DNA from: Patiria pectinifera
Taxonomy: Eukaryota; Echinodermata; Asteroidea; Valvatida; Asterinidae
Assembly: GCA_029964075.1 (NCBI GenBank)
Contig: CM057150.1
Location: forward strand, 4,441,717 to 4,505,716
Length of the DNA: 64,000 nucleotides
Direction of reading: 5' to 3'
Both the position numbers and the translations under genes were made by a program. This document shows positions 35,680-46,489 of this stretch, one piece after another; positions within the stretch are counted from its first letter, which is position 1; each line of letters opens with the position of its first letter. The notes beneath the pieces were generated by a model that was given only the letters and a program-made list of their open reading frames with translations, searched no databases and was not told the origin of the DNA.

Positions 35680-36990
35680 TTTATCTAGTCGGGTGGCTTA
35701 TAGTCGGAATCATGACCGACTGGTCCAAAGCACCAAACTTGGCAGATAGATTCGTTTACCCCTGGAGAAAATATTTCGAAGGGGTTACATCTTAAATTCT
35801 TTTAGGAAAGTGCCTAATTTGCATAAATCGTAAATAGTCGCCGTGTAATATATGTAATCCCATATTTGGTATATTGTTTTGATTTTTTTAATTTATTTTG
35901 TGGGTTCTACTTACATACTAGTATGCTTACTTAAATAACATTTTGCAAAGATAACTGACTAGATAATCATGAGGACATATGAAAAATCCAAAATGTCTAC
36001 CACAAAATGTCTACCAAAATGTCTACCAAAATGTCTAGGGCATATACCCTACAGTTGCATTTAAATTTTCCGTAGACATCATCAAGTGGTATTGCCAAAC
36101 CTCAGTATTGATAGGCTTAAAATTCACATAGTTACTTACTGGCACCGTTACTCTGAGAAAACTGTATGGAAAATCATGTGAGTAAGATAACATCATGATA
36201 TTTAGCACAGAAAAAAAAAGGGGAACAGGAGGTGTCCGTAAATTGGGCTACAATTAGGTGAAGGGTTGTCAAACGTAGGGGACTCAAACAAGTTCAAAAA
36301 ATCCCCCAAAATGTATGCTCGTTTAAAAAAATTGTGTCCACCTTTAAGGTTTTCCTACAGGTAAATTTGGGGATTTCTGTGAACTTGTTCAAGTCCCCCA
36401 CGTTAGTCAACCCTTTGCCTAATTTTAGCCCAAGTTCAGGACACCTCATTTTTTCCCATTGTTTTGTTTTCTGGGCTAAATATTAAGGTGTTATCATTGT
36501 TCACAGAGTTTTCATATACTTTTATTAGGGTAACTGTAAAGCAACTTTGTGAATTTGAAGCTTATTTTTACTGAGGTTCGTTAATCATCAAGACTACTTG
36601 ATGATAATGATATCTGTTATAAAGGTAAATGCGCGCAAATATAGTAGGGTATAATGGTAACCATTTTGGATCTTTCATATATCCTCATAATTATCCAGTC
36701 ATTTATATGCTTCAGCCTATGTTATTTTAAATTAGGAAGGATATGTAAGTAGACATTCCAAAAATAGACTTTTCAAAAAAGTAAAAAATATATAATATAC
36801 CCTAATATGGGAATAAGTACACGGCAGCTTTTTACAATTTATGCAAATAAGGCACCCCTCCCAAGAGAATTTCAGGTGTCACCCCCTTCTAAATATCTTC
36901 TCTAGGGTTCTAAGAATGTATCTGCCAAGTTTGGTGCTTTGGACCTGTCGGTCAAAAATTGGATCTAAGCAACCTGACTATGATGCGTTT
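35680..36990. mobile_element. Giant palindrome C, 1.3 kb
   Basis: Two arms of about 640 bp (35680-36315 and 36350-36990) are reverse complements with moderate divergence, centred at about 36335. Matching blocks include GGTCCAAAGCACCAAACTTG against its inverse at about 36925, ATCATGAGGACATATGAAA against the inverse near 36680, and GGAGGTGTCC against the inverse near 36440. A 12-bp CAAAATGTCTAC motif is repeated about four times at 35990-36035. No transposase frame was seen. Confidence 0.85.
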
Positions 36991-37083
36991 GCTTGAAAAT
37001 GAAACACACTGAATAAGCGCTTGCGCATAAACCGTCGTAATGGTTTTGAAAGATAAGGCAGGCAGGTGTACACCAACGATATT

Positions 37084-37608
37084 GTTTAATTAAAGGGAAT
37101 GTACATCGTTGGCTTTTGCTGTAATTTTGAACTATTTGAGGGGTTAATATAATAGATCAAATATTGTTACACTGACAGGTTTGAAGTTTTGTGTTTGAAA
37201 ACGCTGGAAAAACCAAGAAAAACAAAAATGTTCAAGTAGTCTGGTTCCCTGACTCCACTAAAGATGAAATGGATCAATGTATTGATGCCGGAAAATTGTA
37301 AGGTAAGGGAACCAGTCTAGCTGGCCTGCACCCGTTCATGAACATGTAACTAATAGCAAACAAAATTTGGACTGAAAAAAATGGTAATTTGGAGCAGTAG
37401 TTGAAAATAGTTAGGTTTTTCCAACGGTGGTCGGCCGACCACAGTTGGAAATAAAATACCATTTTCTTGAAAATGACTTCACACCAGGTGCCATAATTTT
37501 ACAGGATGCTTTAGACTGTCATTTACCAACATCCTAGTCAGGTATTTCGTAAAAACTTAGTAGTGTTATTTTTCGATGTTTGCAAATGTTGTATTTTCCC
37601 TTTAAATC
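37084..37608 (-). mobile_element. Palindromic MITE A, inverted copy 2
   Basis: Reverse complement of 34501-35028, with the same AAAGGGAATGTAC and CATTTGCAAACATCG termini and the central GGTCGGCCGACC palindrome at about 37430. The two copies bracket palindrome C and are clearly diverged from each other. Confidence 0.85.
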
Positions 37609-40040
37609 CGACCGTGTCCTTCCAGGAAACTCTGCATGAACTTGCGATATTTATTATACTGTCTTCATGTTCTCTGTTAATATGCGATGAGATTATGCCA
37701 GTTGACAGAGTCAACACTTTTCGGGGTCTTGATAACAAACGGAGAAACGGAGAAACATAACCGGCCCATCGCCCGTTGTGCCTTTTGTGTTCTTCTTGTA
37801 TGGAGGGGGGGGGGGGAGACAGACGTGGCGTTTCAGCGTCGAAGCTGATTTCGAAGATTGAATCTTCGCCACTTTAGGTCAAATTGGAACAATTGCCAAA
37901 CTGGCGCGCTGCCCGCTAACATCCACGGGTAACGACAGAAACAATCAACCTATGGCACGTGACGAGTGATGCAATAAAAAATAAAACAAATCAAATCGGA
38001 CCTCCTCTCGCATTTTTGAATTGGAATCTGGGACTTGGTTTCTCTTTTTAATCAAGACCGTACCCTCACCTGATGAAATGCGATCTGGACCTGGAGCTGT
38101 TCTCTCTCATTGTTCGTAATAGAGAGAAGAAAGGGAAATTGATCGTAGTTTGGCTAATCTTATGCTTACGCACTGTGCAGACAACTGCGGGAGTTTTCCC
38201 AAAAAGCATGATAACCATGCGCTGGAAAAGGTAAATGCTTGGAGAACACTGCAAACAAAAATGTTCCGTCTAGTTGGCAAAATAAAGATGGTAAAGCTCC
38301 CGAGTCACTGGTAATTTCATTGAGTAGCTCTATACCCACTTTGAAACCATCCAAGTTGCTATGTATTACCAGATCCAATTAGGCCTACATGATAATGAAA
38401 TGTTAAAAGCTATATGTCCCGAAGAACACATATGACTATTTATAGAAACATGGCTTTCGTGAAATGTCGACAGTCTTGAAATGTTTTTCTTTGTTCACAG
38501 AAAAAAAAAACGGACAATGTGTCCCCTACTTCAGCTTCAGGTCCGAATGACATTTTCACTTCAATACCGCAGCTTCGGAATCACAGTGAAAGCCCAAAAC
38601 AATTGAACAACGATCGAAATTAAATGTATGCCCTGGAAACACGAACAAAGACGGAAAGTATAGAATTGTTCACATTAAATGGCCTGCAGCATTACATCTC
38701 GGTTTTGATTTCCCCCTGGAGAGATCATGTTGACTCACTTGGGCCTTCTGCGGCATTCCAAATAAAAGAAGAATAAAAAGAAGGCCCCGCGAATTTAATT
38801 TATTAAATTAAAGGCTATGGAAAGAGGGCGCTTTTTACGACTAGTCAGCTAGCCAGCGAATGTCGCTCGTTTAACATGCACAATGTCTCAAGTGAGTTTC
38901 ATAACGTCGCGCATTGAACGGTCATTCCACACGGAGACGATATATCAAAACGCTGCTATCTACTGCCGATCAGTTCAGATGAACGATCCGTAACGTGTGC
39001 ACACAGTTTGCACGGGCAGATACGCTCCGTGCGTTAAGTTATCCGCGTTGGAGTTGCTATACCTATACTTTTGTTATTCGCCGTGGAAACACTAAGACAA
39101 CGACCATGCGTCATGACTATGCGTGCGGCCTGTAAGTGGCGCGACAGACGTGAGTATCATTGTTATATATCGTTAGCTCTGACACATTTAGAGTGAAGGT
39201 AAATTTTGTGAAGAGTTTCTGACAACGTCCTTGTAACTGAATGGGAATTATAGTTACAAGGACATAGTTGTTAGTAGCATCGCAAATAATTTGTTGGCAT
39301 CTGTTATGTCTTGAGCCATTTCAGCTGGTGTATTTCGGGGAAACAAGTTGTAGATTACATGTATATAAGTCTGAAAGTGTGTTTGGAGAACGGTTTGAAC
39401 TAGTTGGAGATGTTTGAAAGCAGATCATTTCGGACCACCAGAACTCCCCACGAAAGAGATCATATGGAATGCTATAGCGTCGCATACCACGGATGTTCTG
39501 AGCATTAGAGCCGTGGCAGTGTATCTATTAACGACGATAATTAACGACGAGCGTTTTTTTTATCAAGTAATCGATGCAGTTGAATAGCAAGTCAATTGCA
39601 AAGCACTCTATACATTTCAGTTCAACACTAGGACAAAATGCAAACAAGGACAAAATGGTTTGCGAGTTTTTCTTTTCGAAATTCAGTGTTTCGTATCTGT
39701 TGGGACTGTGGACTAAATTTTGCAAATCTTTATTTAATTTTCTATACATTTGATTTGTGCCTTTTCTTTCAGCGTAGACTCTCTTTTTGAGTACCGAATT
39801 TCTGCAGATAGTTGCGTAGTTAGGCTCAAAATATTGCTATGAACATTTTTTTTTTATCATGGTGATATTTACATATCTCACAGGCCAAATCCCACACGAC
39901 CTTTATATCCACACACACACGAAGAAATGTACCGCCGCGGCATACATGATAAACATGCATAGGGCTCACCAGTTATTTGAGCACTGGCGGCCCCATTCGG
40001 ACCCGATGTTTTCATTTTGCGTGGGATTTCCCCCGGGGCG
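37609..40040. other. No gene; CpG-richer segment 38860-39170
   Basis: A G-run lies at 37804-37816. 38860-39170 is CpG-rich and ends at a good donor (CAGAC/GTGAGT near 39150), compatible with a promoter and untranslated first exon, though no transcript evidence exists. No coding gene was recognised. Confidence 0.35.
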
Positions 40041-40056
40041 AAATCTCGCGAGATTT
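40041..40056. promoter_or_regulatory. Palindromic TCTCGCGAGA motif
   Basis: AAATCTCGCGAGATTT is a perfect 16-base palindrome containing TCTCGCGAGA, a known core-promoter element at many animal housekeeping promoters. It sits in a locally GC-rich patch (40005-40060). No transcript start was identified beside it. Confidence 0.45.
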
Positions 40057-41184
40057 CCAGAAGGTAAGATCAGATATAAAAAAGCAGATCCCGGGAATAC
40101 ATAGCGGTAGGGATAGCCCTTTATTCCCTCATTCATTAGGCTGTATTGTTGGGATAGCTCAGGGAGCACAGGAATGTTTTTAATTAATTAATTCTTGTAT
40201 CGTATTCGCATTGCAAACCAAGTGTATTCGATTTTTGGGCATGCACGTAATTGCCTGTCTTCTGTGTGTTTGTAGTGTGGTTTGAAAGAAATATATTTCT
40301 AATTGTTCAGATAAAATCGTTTTCTATGGTCTTGTTTTCCCCATGCTTCGTCAACAAATAGACTATAGATAACCTCGGTGTAAATTTAACACTTCGTGAT
40401 ACCTATATTGAAATACTGGCCCATTAATATACTACACAGTGTAAATTCAAATTACATTTCTCTTTTTTTTTCTTTTTTGAAGTGTCTAGTAAAATAATTA
40501 GGCCAGGCTGTTTCGTTTCTTTCAACTCCCTTCCCGCTTCAAAAATTATTTAACAATTGACTTCTTTGTGAGCGAAAAGATGTTTGAGTCAGGAAAACAA
40601 GTTTATAGACTGACACAGAAGACGTTTTCTATATTCAGAGTTTCCATGTTACAATAGACAGTACCTAAACAAAAATATGCAATTTTCAGAACTTGCCTAT
40701 ACAAGAGTGTCACAAAAAAAATGTTGAAGCTATTTAATGAAGTGAACAGACACCAGGGAGCGTATCAATAGCAATATCTTGTAAAGAATAAAATGCTTGA
40801 ATTTGTCAAGCGATATTCGATAGTTGTTGTTTTTGGCTGTATAGTTTGACAGTTCTTGGAGTGAACAGATGAAGGATTCAACAATTTCTTTCCTGTCCGA
40901 ATCTCTTTCTTTAAAAAAAAAATCTCAGATTCAGAGGCCTGTCTAAGAAGAATGGAATATAACTCGTGTTTCAGCCTCCGTGGTGTCGAATGACAGTCTT
41001 GAGTACACTGTGGGGAATAGAGTATTTTGTGTGTGGAAAATGTAGTCGGTATTCCTTCTTCTGTCTGCGCTACTCTGTCCTGAGTTCCGTTTTGGCCTCT
41101 TCAGATTATTCACTTCTCAAATTAAACACTTCAGCGTTAAGCCTCGTTGACTTTCAATCATAGCTGAGACCAAAGAAAATGCAT
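40057..41184. other. No gene recognised
   Basis: AT-rich DNA. A weak TTTAACAC/GTGTAAA motif pair occurs near 40380-40445. Nothing else was seen. Confidence 0.5.
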
Positions 41185-41990
41185 ACTTTTACACGGTATA
41201 TCGACATTTTTGTTTCTTTGATAAAAATACATACACACTTAGACATTCAATCAAAGCGTGGCCAGTAGAGAGGTGACATAACAGGGGATGCTCGCCATGA
41301 TGAGACCTTTTCAGGAAACAAACCACGTTCGACTCGAGCCTTGAGAACGAATTCTGCAGGCAATTTCTGCCCATTTGTTTTTCCGTATACAGGGTATCAC
41401 ACAAAAAGAAAGTGTTCTTTCAGCAAAACGAAAACAATTCTCATAATAGGGATGCATGTGAATTGTTTTGGTTTTGCCGAAAGAACACCTACTTTTTTGT
41501 GAGCCGTGGACAGAACTATAAAACGCTGTTTGTGTTCAAACTTCCGTAACTTGAAAAGTACATGTGTGATGTGAATGATTCTTGTACTAAAAGAAAGCTC
41601 TTTAAATGGGCTTTCATATCCTAGATTGTGAAAGTGCTACAGACAAAACTTCATTCAAAAATTGGTCCTACAGTTTGGCTTTCGAAAAAACTTTTACTCA
41701 CCCTGTACATAAATGAGTTTATTCGCTGTGAAGTTACCGATTAATTGTATTTGTTAACAACATGCAGTGAACAATATTTTCAGTGAACACTATTTCCTAT
41801 GGAGTCTCCTATAGAAATGCCAGCAAGTTACAATTGCGCACTTGTTTAGCAGCACAACACAATAATCGAATCGAACACCTAACGGACTGGTGTGATCACA
41901 AACTTAAGCCAAAATGCTTACAAATATATTTAACAATTATTTGTAATAACCATCCGCAAACCGTATTTTAACAGAAATTCCTGGCAGTCG
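41185..41990. repeat. Dispersed repeat, copy 1, interrupted by a MITE
   Basis: 41185-41389 and 41706-41990 together match 46490-46895 block by block: ACATACACACTTAGA, CGTGGCCAGTAGAGAGGTGA, CACGTTCGACTCGAGCC, GTGAACAATATTT and CAGCACAACACAAT. The interruption is the MITE at 41390-41705. In the second copy the unit lies next to a Penelope-like reverse transcriptase relic, so it may derive from non-coding or highly decayed parts of that retroelement. Confidence 0.75.
41390..41705. mobile_element. Short hairpin-derived MITE with TA duplication
   Basis: The element starts CAGGGTATCAC and ends TTTACTCACCCTG, flanked on both sides by TA (41388-41389 and 41706-41707). The uninterrupted repeat copy (around 46655) has a single continuous GTATACATA, giving a direct empty site. 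Its body is the right half plus part of the left half of the 516-bp element at 23179-23694, so it is a deletion derivative. TA duplication indicates a Tc1/mariner-type mobiliser. Confidence 0.88.
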
Positions 41991-42347
41991 TTCCTGTATA
42001 AAACGTGGAAACAGAGTGTAAACACCTGTAAAAATAAAAAATAAAATAAAAAAAAACATACGAAAGAAAACATTTCATTTGAGAGGGAGTTCATGTAAAA
42101 TGTACAACACTGTTCAAGTCATTTTATAGTAATTTTACGAACACAAACGGTGAAAAATGTTGCTCAGTAACAATTGTTTTGGACAGGGAAAACAAAATTT
42201 AATCACGGAAATGTTTACAATGTATACATCACAAACTGTGTTCATTTCATTTTGTGAGGTTGGAACATTGTGGAGCCTTTTCTTTCATTTAGAGAACAAT
42301 AAGAAGCACATGAGGAATTTATCAACTTTTCTGTCGTTCTTTCGCAG
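41991..42347. other. No gene; possible intron end
   Basis: AT-rich. The last 20 bases (TTTTCTGTCGTTCTTTCGCAG, overlapping 42327-42347) form an excellent acceptor-like polypyrimidine tract. Confidence 0.4.
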
Positions 42348-42423
42348 GTTCCAGTGTTGGAACTTTGAGTGACTGGACCACACCCAGATGAGGAACAAGG
42401 GGCTGCAGCTGGAGAAGTCCGAG
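42348..42423 (+). CDS. Candidate small exon with strong splice sites
   Basis: TTCTTTCGCAG ends at 42347 and GAG/GTACGT begins the donor at 42424, both near consensus. All three frames have a stop early in the 76 bases. After those stops an ATG at 42388 reads MRNKGLQLEKSE to the donor, so this fits a 5' untranslated region plus start-codon exon. An alternative acceptor (CACACCCAG, before 42388) would make the last 36 bases a mini-exon. The following intron would contain the CCAAT/CRE array. No protein family can be assigned from twelve residues. Confidence 0.28.
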
Positions 42424-42429
42424 GTACGT

Positions 42430-42800
42430 ACAGTTATCAAATTTAATTGGCTAATGGATCTCACTCCGGTAAATCAATTGGCCATTGAATCGGTCCTTTC
42501 CCAAAACACAGCCATTTTGATTGGCTGTTTAATGGACGTCATTAGTTTGTGCCTGCTTTCTTGTAATTTGATTGGTCGTCGATTCGAATGCACTTAAGCT
42601 CCGCTTTACCGTTTAATTTCATTGGCTGGTGAATCGACGTCATAGTCTTTTCCCCCATCTTGCGTAATTTGATTGGCTCGCTATTGGCTTTTTTTGTTTT
42701 TACTGTGCTAGGTTCTTATAATTTGATAAGATGCCAAGGTTGACGTCACATTGTCTTGTCGACAGCCCTCGTAATTTAATTGAATGTAATCAATTGGCAC
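42430..42800. repeat. Degenerate array of CCAAT and CRE-like sites
   Basis: Imperfect units of about 50-60 bp each contain AATTT(G/C)ATTGGCT (inverted CCAAT box), and several are followed by GACGTCA(T/C). ATTGG cores occur near 42449, 42478, 42519, 42570, 42621 and 42671. GACGTCA cores occur near 42535, 42637 and 42741, with one more at about 42925. ATTGG is the NF-Y core and TGACGTCA the CREB/ATF core. It may be a decayed minisatellite whose unit contains both motifs by descent. Confidence 0.65.
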
Positions 42801-43616
42801 CTACATAATCGGGGCCGGGCCTGGCGGACCGGGGTTGTGCCCAAGCGAGTCAATGTGGAAATCAACTCCCAGCAATTGTTCTAATTTTGTGCCAATGTGA
42901 ATTCTATTCCCTGGGTACGACAGTGACGTCACCGTAGGGATACAAATTTAATTTCAATTGACGTGGGAGTAGGTTGCTAAGTTTGCGATACATTTTATTT
43001 CCCCTGTAGCCATTTCTCTGATTTGATTAAGTGGCTCCGGTACATCTGCAATTGATATCTATTAAGAAAACGAAAAAAGAATGTCAAAATTGAATTACTG
43101 TAATAAGTAAATGATCCTTTAGCAGATAGCAATTTACATGGCAGCGTCCAATTAATAACAAAACAGCGCAAGACGATGACGTGATGTGGTTGATCTTAAT
43201 TGAAAACCGCAAAAAGTATGTGTTTTCTCTTCAATGTGCCAGCGGAATCGGGCACCAGTGAATGGTTCGGTTTCAGGTATAGGGATTGTATCGGCCAAGT
43301 TTTACTGAGCGGCAGTGTGAATTTCACATAAATAAAGTTCCATTTGTCCCATCGCACTTGCTAATTAACACAGTGTTAAACTCTGTGTAAATATAACACC
43401 GGCTTTTTATATTCTTTTATTTTTCTTTTACTTTGTTTTGTTAATACGCTTGGCTTGCGAAACACGACGTACCGATGTTACGTCGTGACCCGAAGAATGA
43501 TGCCATGATCAGGCAAGTGACAAGCAAGCTAGTCCGATTAAAATTTGGGAATTTCAATACTGTGTATGAGAGTCCCAAAACTTAAGGTATTGAAAACATG
43601 CAAAAATGCAATACAA
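42801..43616. other. No gene recognised
   Basis: AT-rich. A small hairpin, CACGACGTACCGATGTTACGTCGTG, lies near 43464-43488; it is one short motif and no gene is visible. Confidence 0.45.
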
Positions 43617-43812
43617 GAAAATAGACTGGTACCTGAAACAACCAGTCCAACACCCTTTTAGTTCTACACCAATCAACTGTGCCAAAAGAAACATCTGGCA
43701 TGTCTGGTGGCGGTCTCTATTTCTACGCATGATAGTCAGCCACCAGACTAATGAAGAGGTCAGTCGTTTCAAACAGTTGGACCATGGTTGGACATGTACC
43801 AGTCTAGTCTTT
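43617..43812. mobile_element. Foldback element with nested inner hairpin
   Basis: The outer arms ATAGACTGGTACCTG and its inverse ending GTACCAGTCTAGT bracket an inner pair, TGTCTGGTGGCGG and CAGCCACCAGAC. The 153-codon minus frame covering it (44015-43554) is an artefact. Confidence 0.6.
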
Positions 43813-44043
43813 GGCCTCAAATAACTATCACTGGACTTCCCTCTCTGGTGCAAACTAGTGAAGAAAAAAATTTTTAAAATGGAATTGAGACTTCGAACTT
43901 GATAAGTGAAATACTGAGGACCTTGTCTTTGCCTCTTGAAAACTTTGGAGAATTTTTTTCGGCTAAAAGTGAGTAAAGTTGACCTGATTTTGTTTTGCAT
44001 GTTTTGTTTCAGCACTCAAGGTCCCAGTCTGTAAGCAAGCATG

Positions 44044-44082
44044 CAAACAAACGAACGAACGAACGAACAAACACACAAACAA
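44044..44082. repeat. GAAC/CAAA tetranucleotide microsatellite
   Basis: A short run of AACG/AACA tetranucleotides with interruptions. Confidence 0.85.
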
Positions 44083-44796
44083 AAGCAAATAAGCGTCTCA
44101 AGAATTACCGATTCATTTCCGAAGCCTAAATGTGTTGCCACAGTTAAGCTAACATCCAAACACAACTTTTAGTAAACCTAACTGAAATCTCACTGGGAAT
44201 TAAGCTGGGTATGCTGTATTTGAGGAGCCTTGGTTAAACTCACCTCCTACACTTCCCGCTCTCCCTCCAAGGGTTCCGCAGTGAAACGTAACCCCTCATA
44301 TTTCCGATCTCAAGAATTTGCATGTATCTTCTTCCCTGGTTGTTTTACCTTCTGGCCAAGGTGTCCAGAAATAATTCGATTTCGTTGTGTAAACGCATCT
44401 CGGCAGTTTCTGTTAGTAATTTGATATTTCTGGCTTCGAGTGGGGCTTGTATATAAACCAAAAAGGTAATCACTTAAAAATATATATATAAAAACATTAT
44501 GAATACGAGAGCCGTGGCTACTATGGGGAGTTCTGGAGTGTTTGTTCATCTTAATTGTACTTGGATAGCCTCAGTCATCGCGCGGACAGTGACTGCGCAG
44601 TAAATGTTTACCTCTGGTGGAACCCCCCACAAATATAGTCCTACTGCTGAAACGCAAACGAAAAACTAACCCAGTTGTAAAAACGAGGGCAGCAGAAGTC
44701 CAATAAGTAGGCGGGAAACTCTGTCTGAGAATCAATCATCAAAGACCTGCTCCGCCGAAACTTTCACTAATTTCCAAAAACCCTAGGCCTGCGCAA

Positions 44797-44997
44797 CTAT
44801 GACCTTTGACCTTGTACATCACGTGGGCTGCGCAGTCGTCCCCTGAGCATACTTGCACAGGACTTTCGGTTATCGTTCAAATACTGTTGCATCAAGCTCG
44901 TCCCCAGGTAGTCCAGCAGTACGCGCCCACCACTACCTGCTCTATCACCCTGGTATTGGATCATTTGCATGTGCAACATTTTTGAACTCGTATGCAA
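44797..44997 (-). CDS. Candidate exon or small ORF, unknown
   Basis: The minus-strand frame of 66 codons ends at a TAG (44797-44799). Inner segments such as GGRVLLDYLGTSLMQQYLND read like a globular protein and GC-rich third positions are common. The apparent first codon is TTG; in-frame ATGs follow at residues 7, 10 and 12, and ATACCAG/GGTGAT is a possible acceptor. The stop lies next to the DR1 site at 44800-44812, so the end of the frame may instead be regulatory DNA. Confidence 0.2.
   Translation of the reverse strand: MHTSSKMLHMQMIQYQGDRAGSGGRVLLDYLGTSLMQQYLNDNRKSCASMLRGRLRSPRDVQGQRS
44800..44812 (-). promoter_or_regulatory. Perfect DR1 nuclear-receptor element
   Basis: Read on the minus strand this is AGGTCAAAGGTCA, two exact AGGTCA half-sites separated by one base. 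This is the consensus for RXR heterodimers, HNF4 and COUP-TF-type receptors in animals. Function is inferred from sequence only. Confidence 0.5.
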
Positions 44998-45414
44998 ATA
45001 GGGAATAGTCTGGTGCCTGCATGTGCATTACATTGGTGTTTGTTTTTGTATCCGATGTCTGGGGTGAAAACAGCATCAATTCGTCGCGCCGTGAGTTACG
45101 AAAATACGATTGTTTTCGAAGTTAAAATGTTACAATCTTATCCCGCCAATATGCAGTATCACATTTCACATTAATGTGAGCAAATTGGAAAGGAAAGGAG
45201 TATTATTGGAAGGCGTGGACATTATAATTACAATGATCGCGAAAACACGTAATGCACGTTGGAAATAACAATACCAAGTACGGATATAAATCCATTACTA
45301 GCCAACTGCGGTATCGAATTAGGATACAGGAAGACAGTTTCCTATCCAGGGCTTACTATTGGAAACGAGGTTGGAAATAAAGTAAGCACTGGGGATGAGG
45401 TTGCTGTGGCATTA

Positions 45415-45745
45415 ATTGAAGATTGACCATTTGGATTTTCTGCGTGGTAAAACATTATGGAAATCGAGATACAATGTGGATGCCTGTGATATTTTATGAT
45501 GATATATGCCTATTTTTTTCAACGCGTTTAGGAAACTGGAACCTGTGTGATGATGCAAATCTCTGGACGTTTTTGTTGTTGTGAATCATAGCTCCATCAC
45601 AAATTGTATTGTGTGCCATCCGATATGTCGGCAGATTTTTAATAAACCCTGCCTATTGACTGCTACGACTTTTACGACTTCTGTGCGTTCTGCTCGGTAA
45701 ATTATGATGGATGTGCCCATTAGCCACGCATATGTGGTTGTGTTG
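45415..45745. repeat. Direct repeat R1, copy 1
   Basis: Matches 46931-47255 in the same orientation. Long exact blocks include CCATCCGATATGTCGGCAGA and TTTAATAAACCCTGCCTATT. The upstream halves are more diverged. The 1.2 kb between the copies holds the retroelement relics. The 3' part overlaps the tail of the LINE reverse-transcriptase relic. Confidence 0.8.
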
Positions 45746-46106
45746 AGTTTTCTTTTCATTGATATTCAATCCTGTCTGCGTTGTGCATATCTATACAAAG
45801 CCGGTCAGGGTTTTTTTTCCTGGATGTGGACGTGTTTGATAACAAAAGAGCAATATCATCTGCCACATCGACATCCTCATGTTTAGAGAAAAGTGTCCAT
45901 TGTATGCCTCTTGGTTTGTCAGCAGTAGTATTCCTCTAAACCCAGTCAATAGTAATCAGGAAAAGAATAGGTGAAAGGATACACCCCTGCCGAACGCCTG
46001 ATTCTACTTGAAACCATTCAGTAAGATTATTGCCAATGGTGATACTGCATTCAAAGTGGTTGTGAAAGATGCTAATAAGTTGCACTAATTTTGGTGGAAT
46101 ACCATA
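45690..46106 (-). pseudogene. Non-LTR retrotransposon reverse transcriptase relic
   Basis: Translated on the minus strand, the fragment carries ordered hallmarks of a LINE-type reverse transcriptase: HYGIPPKLVQLI (domain 2-3 region, about 46106-46060), GVRQGCILSPILFLI (the RQGCPLSP-type motif, about 45985), RGIQWTL, the catalytic ADDIALL (about 45865-45845), and GLNINEKKTQ (about 45760). It is broken by an in-frame TAG after DWV and at least one frameshift between the ADD motif and NEKK. The upstream endonuclease and downstream 3' end are absent or unrecognised. It is fused at its 5' side to the Penelope-like fragment. The order and spacing of motifs leave little doubt about the family, but the clade is not assigned. 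Confidence 0.78.
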
Positions 46107-46440
46107 ATGCACTTGTGAATATCGGCTTGATTGTAGCCTCTTTTCAGTAGTTTTTCTTCGAAACTTTGTACTTTTTGTAAGAAATCATCCTCATTGTTTG
46201 TGTTTCTGGCATATCGTAGGATTTCTCCTTTGATAAAACCGTGGAACACATGGTCTGGATGGGATGATGTTCTTTCCAAGTACTGATACGTTTCCGTAGG
46301 TTTCGTGAACACTTGTGTGTCCAGGGTACCGGTGGAAAGGAAACGCGGGCCTTTAAAAATGGTAAGGTCCAGGTATGTGATGGAAGTTTCGGATGCCTCA
46401 AATGTGAATGTGAGGGTGGGATGCAATTGATTCAACTGGT
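46107..46440 (-). pseudogene. Penelope-like element reverse transcriptase fragment
   Basis: The minus-strand frame reads LNQLHPTLTFTFEAS, then TYLDLTIFKGPRF, LDTQVFTKPTETYQYLER, SSHPDHVFHGFIKGEILRYAR and EKLLKRGYNQADI. This string of motifs is typical of the portion of Penelope-like (and related) reverse transcriptases that follows the catalytic Asp pair. About 110 residues are intact without a stop. The catalytic core upstream is not recognisable and the GIY-YIG endonuclease that follows in complete elements is missing. Instead the frame runs straight into LINE sequence near 46106. The element is dead as it stands. Confidence 0.75.
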
Positions 46441-46489
46441 GAACAATGATCTGATGATTTTACACCGTGACAGTCTATGGATAATCAGA

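Noticed and set aside
43554..44015. 153-codon minus frame
   Set aside because: It includes the nested hairpin at 43617-43812 and has no domain.
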